From positions 832,082 through 896,081 of the forward strand of contig NW_004457554.1 of assembly GCF_000313135.1 (NCBI RefSeq): DNA of 64,000 nt, read 5' to 3'. The stretch's first letter is position 1, and each line of letters starts with the position of its first letter. Origin of the DNA: Acanthamoeba castellanii str. Neff. Lineage: Eukaryota > Discosea > Longamoebia > Acanthamoebidae. The notes under the pieces are model-generated. The model had not been told where the DNA came from. It did not search any database and saw only the letters and a program-made list of their open reading frames with translations. Below are positions 55,641-64,000 of the stretch, in pieces. Made by a program: the position numbers and the translations under genes.

Positions 55641-56691
55641 CCGCAGGCGCCCTTGTTAGCTCAACTCAATTGCCTATGACACGCGGGCTTCTCTCTCGGT
55701 CTGCCACTCGAAAAGATGATGTGGCCATCATGAATTCTTGATAGTGCTGACACCCTCTCAATTCTCGCGCGTGGTCCAGAATGAGACGACGCAACTGGCG
55801 TGGTCGATGAGAGGCGCCGACACAATGAACGATTGACGGTGTGTTCGTGTCAACGTTCATGCACCTCACCTCTCAACTCATTGCACGCGCACGCGTTCTT
55901 GTCTCTTCCTACGCCCAAAGCCTCTAGGTTCAATCACATTGGTTACCAACTGGAGGAGTAACCTCACACTCGGCGAGAAGGGTCACTCACGCGCACCATC
56001 TATGCTAGTTTCGTGATCCTCCCCATGTACAACCTCCTCGCCAGCAGCCGATCGCGCTCATCCCAGCCGCACCCAGCGTTTGCAGTCATCGAAATTTCGA
56101 GATTTAAATTTGCTGGTTCGGCTTCGACCGGACTCGAAACAGGGTTTATGGCGAATCGGTAGAGAATCCGTAGAAATGGTGCCACGTTTCATGCCAATGA
56201 CTGACGCGGCTCATTAATTTGACAGTTGGCGGCGGACATGCGCTGCCAGTTGTCATTCTGCGCCATTTCGCCCCACCACCACACAACCGAACCGCAGGAC
56301 CGAGGTATCTGCAGTCTTCAGTCATTTCTCGACCTCAACGAGCGTAGAGAGCAGCCTTGCGTCGAGCACAGCTGCCAGCCCTTCCTCCTCATCATCCCAC
56401 CCCCCGACCCGCTCAGCGTCGTCTTTCATTTCAACTGTCAACCGCACGTCGTATGCGAGTGCGCTGTTGAAGTTACCACCCACCACCCTCGTTCCGAAGC
56501 ACAGCCCGTAACGCAACGCGGCGGCTCATAAGCTACCTCTCGACACCTCCCGTCAGTCAAAGATTAGTTCCTTCACGACTCCCGCCTACGCGGCCGAGGT
56601 GGGCCACCACCAGCACCACTACTACTCGCCTGCGCCTCCTCCTCTTCATCAACAGCAGGGTATCGGCATCTTGACCAACGCCTCCGACATC
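55641..56691. other. Intergenic region, possible upstream exon of the homeobox gene
   Basis: About one kilobase without a supported gene. From 56512 the frame of the homeobox gene is open without an ATG and includes HHQHHYYSPAPPP-like coding, so a spliced upstream exon is likely. A palindromic CGAAATTTCG lies at about 56089-56098. Confidence 0.4.
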
Positions 56692-58547
56692 ATGACCCTG
56701 CCCAACCGCTCGGGCTACGTCGTGGCCGGTGGTGGTCGGCCTCCTACTCAGCAACATCAACAGTCGGCGGCCGCCGTGCACCACCAGCAACAGCAACAGC
56801 TCTCGGCGGCGCATCAACAACAACTCCGACAGCAGCAACAGCAACACCACCAACAGATGATGATGCCCTCGCTTCCGCCGGTGGGGGCCTACACGGCCGG
56901 CCGCACATCGTCGGGCATCCTCGAGCATCCATCCTCCTCGCCTTCGTCGTCGCCGGCCTCCTTCCAGTTGCCCGGCGGCGGGATGCTTCCAGGTGGTCTG
57001 CCCCTCCATCTTCAGCAGCAGCAACATCAGATCCCGAGCCTTCACCATCTTCAACAGCAGCAGCCGCCCCATTTGATGTATCCGGACGACCTCCGCTACG
57101 GCCTCCATCCTTCGTCTGGCCTCCATCATCTTCCGTTCTCCGCGCCCCCTCTCTCCGCCTCTTCGATGCAGCAGCAACAGCAACCCTCTTCTTCCTCGAC
57201 TACCTCTTCATCTTCTGTCATGCCGCCGATGTCGGCCACCATCACAATCGCGCCTTCGCTCTCGCCCTCCGTCATCGACGCCTCGATCGAGCAGCTCTTC
57301 CCTCTGAGCGGCAAGGCCTCGACGTCGACCAAGGAGACCCACGGCTCCATCCTCGACACCGAGCTCGCCGGCATTATCAACAACGTCGAGATGATCGAAT
57401 CTTCGGGAGCCGGATCGAACATGGAGGAGACCAAGGTCAAGCTGGAGACCAACCCGCTCCACCCGATGATGCTCGTCGTAGCCGGTGCGGTGGGCGGTAA
57501 GAATCTCCCTCACGAGAGCGAATGGGCGGCGCGTCAACAGCAGTCCATCCTCCATCTCGCCTCCATCGTCGCCTCGCCCCCCTCCCCCGCCTCGCCATCC
57601 ACCTCGTCGCCTCTTGGCACCCCGCGGAGCAGCGGCACCGGCACCGGCCTGAGCGACTGGTCGCTCGACGGCTTCTGCAAATCGCAGGGCATCAATCTCA
57701 GCTCGACGCCCAAGACGAGCAAGGGCGAGGAGTTCATCCACAAGGTGAAGAAGCTCCAGGAGGCCTACGAGGTCGAGCTGGGCCAGCTCAACCTGGTGGC
57801 TGACCAGTACGCCTCGCACGTCATGTCCCTCCTCAAGGCCCAGGCCGCCACCCGTCCCATCACCGACAAGGAGCAGTCCATGAAGCTCGCCGTCCTCCAG
57901 GAGCGCTTCGACTACCTTCGCACTCAGCTCAGACAGGTGAGCCCTCTTTTCCTTCTGCCTCCTTCCTTCTTGGTCTTTCTTTGTAAGAAGGTTGAAACTG
58001 ACCCTTGTTGTCTCTCATTCTCATCAACGCAGAGCGTGTGCAATGCGATCGTTCTTCTCCAGAAGCACTACAACCAAGTGAAGAAGAAGAGGAGGAGCTT
58101 GAACAAGAAGGCCACCGAAGTGCTCAACACCTGGTTCTTCAACCACCGTACGCATCCCCTTCTCTTTGGTGTCGTTTGTTTAGTCTATCGAGACATTCGC
58201 TCATCGTCACCATCTCCTCCGCTTTCGCAGTGAACGACCCCTACCCGAGCGACGAAGAGAAGATGATGCTGGCCTCGCACTGCGGCCTCACGCTCAACCA
58301 GGTGAACAACTGGTTCGGCAACAAGCGCATCCGCTATAAGAGGAAGTGTCTCGAGGAGGAGGCCAAGCGTGGCAAGGCCATCCAGCAGCACATGGAAGAG
58401 CTGGGCCAGCCGCAGGAAGGCAGCGGCGGTGGCAGCGGCAGCGAAGGCGCCCTCCAGTCCTCTCAGCACTACGCGCAGTACGAGCCGATGGCCGCCGGAC
58501 CCGCCGGCGTCGAACTCGACTCAGGCACAACTCAGTACTACATCTAA
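56692..58547 (+). CDS. PBC-like TALE homeodomain transcription factor
   Basis: The N-terminal region is Gln/His/Pro/Ser-rich (e.g. [17 protein letters not shown]). A helical region follows: [39 protein letters not shown] and [20 protein letters not shown], placed like the PBC/MEIS-type domains upstream of TALE homeodomains. The homeodomain spans two introns: [20 protein letters not shown], then [20 protein letters not shown] and [18 protein letters not shown]. The extra three residues with PYPS in the loop and the [10 protein letters not shown] of helix 3 place it close to PBX/exd. It should bind DNA in the nucleus. The coordinate given is the first in-frame ATG; the open frame continues upstream, so the true start may be in an earlier exon. 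Confidence 0.85.
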
Positions 58548-59117
58548 GCCGCTGGGGCTATCCGCCACTTTCGTCGTCTCTTCGTCGTCGTCGCGATATC
58601 CAGCCGCGGCATCGTCATCCATCCGCCTCCTCACTCTCTCCACCCCGCGACCGCCCTCGCCGCCGCTCGTCTCCTCACCGACCACGCTTAGCGCGGAAGA
58701 TTCTGCACGTTTGCCCACTCGAGGAGCGATCAGGCGCCGGCGCGAGCGAAAGGGATGGCGATGACCCAAGCTTCGCCATGACCAAGACTTCCTCTCCCGA
58801 TCAACGGAAACGAAGCGGCGGATCGCACTCCCTTCGTCTTCCTCTCTGTAATTCTTATCATTTTGTCCTTCTCTCCTCTGTCCCGTTACGTGTATAGCTC
58901 CTCTCTCTCCCTCTCCCTCTCCCCCCCTCTCTCTTTGTCAAGCACTGTACATCCCAATCAACCATCAAACAAAGCAACACCCACCAGCCCCACGCACTTG
59001 TCCATTTTCCTTTTTCTTTTCAATCTTCTTTTGTTCGCGATTCCTCTTCCGCGAAAGACGCAATCAACAGCAGAAGGAGAAAAAGAACCGCCAGATGAAT
59101 CGATTAAACACAGCAAC
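58548..59117. other. Intergenic region, pyrimidine-rich
   Basis: The 3' flank of the homeobox gene and the leader of the DUF488 gene are rich in CT runs (for example 58902-58940). Its frame is open upstream of 59118, but content does not look coding. Confidence 0.35.
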
Positions 59118-59834
59118 ATGCAGAAAGGAAGTTGGGGAGGAGGTGGCACAGCGTCTGGAAGAGGGCGAGGAGGTGGAGGCAGGGGAGCAGGTCCACGCTA
59201 CACGCCGGCGGCAACCACCGGGACCATCGACCAATTCGTGACAACAAAATCCACGAATCGACCCCCGGCTCGAAGCCCCAGCAGACCAACCACCGCTGTT
59301 GCGAAAGCTTCTCCAGCTGAAGCAGAAGCCCAACCTGAACCAACAAAGGTGGAGGAGGACCTTTACAGTACTGACGAAGCCGCAACAGGGGAGGTCATCT
59401 ACACCGTCGGCTATGGAGGGCTCAAGAGCACGGATGCGTTCGTGGAGCGGCTGAAGGCCAACGGCATCACGCGGCTCTTGGACATCCGGATCAGCCCCCA
59501 CTGCGGCTTCAACAGGGACTTCACGGGCCGGGCCATGGGCGTGCTGCTGCGCAAGCAGGGCATCGCCTACGAGCACTTCATGGAGCTGGGCAACGTGTGG
59601 CGCAGCGAGGGCTCCGAGCCCGAGCTGGACGCGGCCATACGGCTGCGTCTCTACCGCGAGCTCATGACCACCGCCGGCGAGCTCCTCACCCGCCGACTGC
59701 GCCAGCGCGTACAGGCCGCCCCACACGAGCGAATCTGCATCCTCTGCGCCTGCGGCGACGTGCGCGAGTGCCACCGGAACATCGTCGCCACCTACCTTCA
59801 CGACACCCACCACTACACCATCCGACACATCTGA
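59118..59834 (+). CDS. DUF488-family protein
   Basis: This intronless gene encodes 238 residues. The N-terminal third is a Gly/Arg-rich (GRGRGGGGRGAGPR) and Pro/Ala/Thr linker. The DUF488 domain begins EVIYTVGYGGLKSTDAFVER, continues NGITRLLDIRISPHCGFNRD, YEHFMELGNVWRSEG and ends with ICILCACGDVRECHRNIVAT, including the CxCxDxxxCHR signature. Function of DUF488 proteins is not settled, though the CHR motif suggests metal or nucleic-acid-associated chemistry. The RGG-rich start hints at RNA or protein binding. The ATG at 59118 fits the A-rich context of other starts here. Confidence 0.85.
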   Translation: MQKGSWGGGGTASGRGRGGGGRGAGPRYTPAATTGTIDQFVTTKSTNRPPARSPSRPTTAVAKASPAEAEAQPEPTKVEEDLYSTDEAATGEVIYTVGYGGLKSTDAFVERLKANGITRLLDIRISPHCGFNRDFTGRAMGVLLRKQGIAYEHFMELGNVWRSEGSEPELDAAIRLRLYRELMTTAGELLTRRLRQRVQAAPHERICILCACGDVRECHRNIVATYLHDTHHYTIRHI

Positions 59835-60003
59835 ACAATCCCCCCCCCACCCTCCCACACCAACAACCCTCGTGTTGCGTGCCGTGCGGACGCGTGGCCG
59901 GATTGGCCTGCCGCGAAAGTGAGTTAACAATGTCATCATTCGTTGTTCCCGCAACTTGCGCTCGTGCTATCGGCGTGAGGAGTACCAACAGAGACATTAC
60001 AAG

Positions 60004-62288
60004 ATGGCTCGCTGCTCACTGCTGCTGGGCGTGGCTGCGCTACTGTGCGTTTTGTGTGCCGCCTCTGCGGCTTCCGGCTCCTCGCCGGCGGACTACCTCG
60101 TTACCTCCATCCCCGGCTATGTACTGCCATGTCCCAAATCTCGGGCTCTCATCATCTCGAGCTTGACGCATTGATTGCACAGTCTCCCTAATTTGCGAGA
60201 TTATTATTAGGAGGGGCGAGATCTTCCCTTCCGCAACTACGCTGGCTACATCACCGTAGATGAGGATCATGGACGCAAGCTCTTCTTCTGGTTTGCCGAG
60301 AGCCAGCGCAACCCCGCCTCCGACCCCGTACCCTCCCCCATTTCCCTTCGCTCTTTTGCCGCTTTCGCTTTCGTGCACAGGCCGGGGGGGAGGGCGGACG
60401 CGTTTTGGTGAGCGGACTCAAACCAAGACTCGCTCTCGGCTTTCTGGTTGTGGGTGGACAGTTGGTGGTGTGGCTGAACGGTGGTCCGGGCTGTTCGTCG
60501 CTCATCGGCGCGACCCAAGAGCACGGGCCGTTGCGTCCCAACGGCAACCCGCAGGGCGGCGTCGAGGAGAACAAGTGGAGCCTCAACCGAGTGGCGAACA
60601 TGCTGTTCATCGAGGCCCCTGCCGGCGTGGGCTTCTCCTATTCCGACACGCCCAGCGACTACATCACCAACGACAACAAGACCGGTTCGTGACAACCCCT
60701 CACTTTCGTCCGCATTGCACGTTGGTCTTCTTCTATGGCCATCAGCCTCACTTCGCAAGTGACAATGTGCGCGCACAGCGGTGGACAACTACGCGTTCCT
60801 GCGCAACTGGCTCAACGTGTTCCCCCACTACCGCTTCCACGACCTGTGGATCACCGGCGAGAGCTACGGCGGCGTCTACGTGCCCATGCTCGCGGACCAG
60901 GTCATCAACGGGTACCTGTCGCAGCTCCCGTAGTTGGTCGTCTCCAAACCGAGGTTTTAACTCCGATGGTGTGTTGCCCGTCTTGTGCAGGCCCGACGCG
61001 GGGCTCAAGGCGCAGCTGAAGGGCCTGATGCTGGGCAACCCGGTCATCGACTGCCCCAACTACGGCATCATCGTCAACAACCTCCCTCTGCAGGTCGAGC
61101 TCTAGTACGCACCCCAAGCCTCCTCCCTCCCTCGACCTCGACCGTTGCTCATTTCACTTCGGTCGAAATGGCCCGTAACTAGCTACTGGCACGGAACGGT
61201 GAGTATTTCGGACTACCTCACGTGGCACGCCACCGGCTGCGACGAGGTCAAGGAGGAGTACCCCGCCAAGTGCCACATGCTCTTCGCGCAGATCGTGCTG
61301 GCCACCGGCAACATCGACGGCGACGACCTCTACAGCAACTACTGCACTGGCAACAGGTACACCACACATGGGTAGTTAGTTAAGCTGTTCACTGAATTCC
61401 AGACTCACAAGCGTACATTTCCAGCTCGCTCGATATCTTTGAGCAGACCCCGAACTGCCTGCGCTTTGAGACGGTGGCGAACCGCTGGCTCAACGTATGT
61501 TGATCTGCTTGCTGCGCCCGCCTTCGGGAAGTCACGCTAATGTTCCCTCCCCCCTCTTTGGGCCACCAGCGCGCTGATGTTCAGCAGGCGATCCACGCCC
61601 GTGTGGGCACCAAGTGGACCGAGTGTAGCCGCGCGCTCAACTACACCATGCAGAAGCAGAACATGCTCGTCTACCTGCAGGAGTTCTTCGTGAAGAGGCC
61701 CGACCTCAAGATCCTCTACTACTCCGGAGGTATGCACCCTGACCCGCCTGGTCCCGTCAGCAGCGCACCACACCACCGCCCTATCTCACTCCCTCCCCCA
61801 ATCCCGACCTTCAGATGTCGACATTGCCACCGTGCCCTTCGCCTACACTCAGTACTGTCTCAATGGCCTGCACCGCCCCATCGTCAAGCGGTGGAAGTAC
61901 GTTGCCCCCTATCGGGCCTTCTCCTCGCAGCGTATGTTCACTACTGCACTTCAGTTGAGCTGATCGCCCCACCACCGCACCACTCCACACGGTTGAAAAG
62001 GCCGTGGTATGCTCCCGGCGTGCAGGCGGTGGCGGGCTACAGCGAGGTGTTCGACAGGTACACCTTCGTCACCATCAGGGGCGCCGGACACGAGGTACGT
62101 TGCCATGCAAGCCTAGGGGCTCCCCACGAGGGAGATCAATCGATTGATCGCTCGCTCAACCAACCACCTAGGCGCCGATGTACCAGCCTGCCCTGGCCTA
62201 CCACGTATTCTCCAACTTCCTCCAGTCGGGTGCCCTGCCCGAGGTAGCGCCTCAGCGCAGGCCCGCCATGGCCAGGCGCCAGTGGTGA
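60004..62288 (+). CDS. Serine carboxypeptidase, family S10 (copy 2)
   Basis: Signal peptide [20 protein letters not shown]. The motifs are [80 protein letters not shown] (catalytic Ser), [55 protein letters not shown] (Asp) and [10 protein letters not shown] (His). It is a close paralog of the gene at 53223 with most introns at the same places, but the intron after WSLNR in copy 1 is absent here. Active-site residues are intact. The start is the ATG in CAAGATGGCTCG. Confidence 0.92.
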
Positions 62289-63375
62289 TTAACTACCACG
62301 AATCGTCTCTCCCGGCCTCGGTTTGAGTGCAGGCCACGCCCATGTGCGCCTATCTCACCACCACCAAATGCACCTTCTTCCCACAACAACACACACACCA
62401 TGTGGAGTGACGGGGGGCAGCTCACCTCCGTCTGCAGAGCCCTATGGATGTGTCAGAGGCCACTCTCGAACCATCAGCACTTTCAGCACCCGTCGGTCCG
62501 TTCGCGAAGATTTCCTGCCAAGCTTGGTGGCTCACCCATCTTGGTGGGCTCGTCTCAATACCGCCGAGATCAGGGGCCACACCAATCATGATAGGCCTCA
62601 TTGGGGTAGGTCATCAGCGTGTAGAGTGCCACCAGATGGTTGGCTTTCATCTATCGACCTTGAAACAAGCGCAGAAATTCCCAGGTTGTGCTCAGTTCAT
62701 GGTCTACCACACACTCGAGATTCAAGCCGACGGGCCAACACCCAAACTATCTCTCGGCCCTTCAAATTCGACCAACCCCCGTGCTCTTCGCCAGCTTCGC
62801 CGCCTTCTCCACCTCTTCCACTACCAAACCCGGATTTTATCAGGAATTTTGGCGTGTCGACAGCCATCTCAGCGCGCATTGGATGCGATTTAACGGAAAT
62901 TTAATCGTGGCCTATCAGTGCGACCGGCGGCCGACTCAGCAACGGCTGGTTTCGGAAGAAAACACGGCAAGTAGCCGCTCAGACCAACCGCAAGCCGCAG
63001 GCGAAACGTTGCGGTCGCAGGGTCGGCTAAGCGGGCGAGACCAGCACGCCAGTCACTCCCCATCCCGCAGCCTAAGCGATCAGGTGGCCTCCCCTATTTA
63101 TTCCTTCTTGTCTTCCCAACATCCTCCTCCTCATCGCCCAGCGAAGAAGAACCAGAACACCACACCTCACCACCTTCAACCCCAGAAACACAACGAATCA
63201 AAAAAAAAAAAGAGAGTACGAGCTCCATCTTTTTTTCCACTTCTTCTTGCTTCTTCTTTGTCTTCTTCCAGTCCCTTACGGCGTTTTTCTACTTTCTTTC
63301 TTCCCTCCATAAGAAGAAGAAGCTTCCATCTCTCTTTCCACCCACTACGTTTTTCTTCAGATTACAAACCAACAA
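62289..63375. other. Intergenic region with likely promoter and leader
   Basis: About 1.1 kb without a supported gene. A TATA-like CTATTTATT lies at 63094-63102. A CT-rich tract then ends in TTCCAG at about 63271, suggesting a leader intron for the next gene. Open frames here have biased, non-coding-like composition. Confidence 0.4.
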
Positions 63376-64000
63376 GATGAGCCAAGTTCAAGTCGTGTCC
63401 AACACCCAGGCCTGGAACTCGTCGGCCCTCGGTTGCGGCCCTGTCGAGCCCGTGGTCAGCCGAGTCTCGTCTTCTTCATCTTCGACCGCCGGCGGCGTGA
63501 GCAAGCTGCGCCACCGATCGCGAGTGCAGGAGAACAACAACAGCAGCAGCAGCAACAAGGAGAAGGAGGTCCAGCCCACGACCGACGAGAGAGCCCTGCG
63601 CGACGAGAGCAAGGCGGCGCGCCGGCTGCTGCAGAAGAAGCAGGACGCGATCATGACCCTGGCGCAGGAGCGGTTCGGCAACGAGGCCCAGGCCAAGCAG
63701 GAGGTGCTCCACGCCTACGCCAAGCTGGCGGTCAAGTGGTTCCAGAAGACGACCGAGGGCCAGACCTTCGACGCCAAGAAGGTCGAGAAGCAGATCCAGC
63801 AGACGCTCGAGGTCTTCTCCAACTTCCTCAAGGAGTGGCGCATGGACTACCTGCTCCTTCCTGGTACGGCTCTCGCAAGCTCTTCGTTCTTCTTCGTTCT
63901 TCGTTCTTCTTCGTTCTTTGTCGCTTTCGTTCTTCTGCGCTTTCGCTCTTATAGAGTGTGTTTAGTGATCGGGATGAGGTTGCTAACGTGCTCTTCTCTT
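63376..64000 (+). CDS. Hypothetical protein, 5' part only
   Basis: From the ATG in AACAAGATGAGC the protein reads MSQVQVVSNTQAWNSSALGC, a Ser-rich and Asn-rich linker, then a helical region: ALRDESKAARRLLQKKQDAI, MTLAQERFGNEAQAKQEVLH, VKWFQKTTEGQTFDAKKVEK and FSNFLKEWRMDYLL. A GT donor follows LLLP at about 63864, and the next part of the window is CT-rich intron. I do not recognise the family. The rest lies outside the window. Confidence 0.55.

Noticed and set aside
56226..56531. Open frame starting near 56226 upstream of the homeobox gene
   Set aside because: It is in a different frame from the homeobox exon and has no recognisable domain; at most part of a leader exon.
62444..62893. 149-codon open frame between the carboxypeptidase and the last gene
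   Set aside because: Codon use and composition are unlike neighbouring exons and no motif or splice context supports it.

Overview
This is a nuclear genomic window from a free-living amoeba, most likely an Acanthamoeba. Coding sequence is GC-rich and genes are packed on both strands, often with less than 200 bp between them. Most genes carry several short GT-AG introns, many starting GTACG or GTGCG and holding GT/CA microsatellites. One gene encodes a secreted protein with the layout of Acanthamoeba Leo-type cyst-wall lectins. I see no bacterial operon, CRISPR array, insertion sequence, rRNA or tRNA. I find 33 protein genes. Exon ends were inferred by eye from splice motifs and frame continuity.

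Bases 1-13.3 kb: an F-box/RCC1 protein cut by the window edge (minus), a DnaJ-X co-chaperone, a PH domain joined to a YiiX-type papain-fold hydrolase, a membrane-anchored O-methyltransferase relative, a CAP C-terminal-like (CARP) protein, an unknown protein, and the mitochondrial peptidase OMA1 (minus). Bases 13.4-20.6 kb: the most unusual gene, a Nup62-like nucleoporin with an eIF4G-type MIF4G domain inside it, then a GT61 glycosyltransferase (minus) and a His/Gly-rich protein (minus).

Bases 21-31.1 kb: an F-box protein, the SMC5/6 subunit NSE1, a LYR-motif protein (minus), an unknown protein, a KDM2/7-like JmjC demethylase and the cyst-wall lectin. Bases 31.3-42.5 kb: a divergent actin (minus), a pyridoxamine-phosphate-oxidase-like protein, RNA polymerase II subunit RPB9 (minus), a UBA-domain protein, a membrane protein with a degenerate lysyl-oxidase domain, and a coiled-coil nuclear-type protein (minus).

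Bases 43.2-53.1 kb: pyrroline-5-carboxylate reductase, a membrane PP2C phosphatase, a very long Glu/Arg/Lys coiled-coil gene broken by two apparent one-base frameshifts, a small GAR-domain protein, a VMA12/TMEM199-like V-ATPase assembly factor and a small membrane protein. Bases 53.2-64 kb: two paralogous serine carboxypeptidases flanking a PBC-like TALE homeobox gene and a DUF488 gene, and an unknown gene that runs off the right edge.

The genes do not form one pathway. They are ordinary cell functions (chaperones, secretion, mitochondria, chromatin, transcription) with several unusual domain combinations, chiefly the MIF4G-Nup62 fusion, the PH-YiiX fusion and the pseudo-lysyl-oxidase receptor-like protein.
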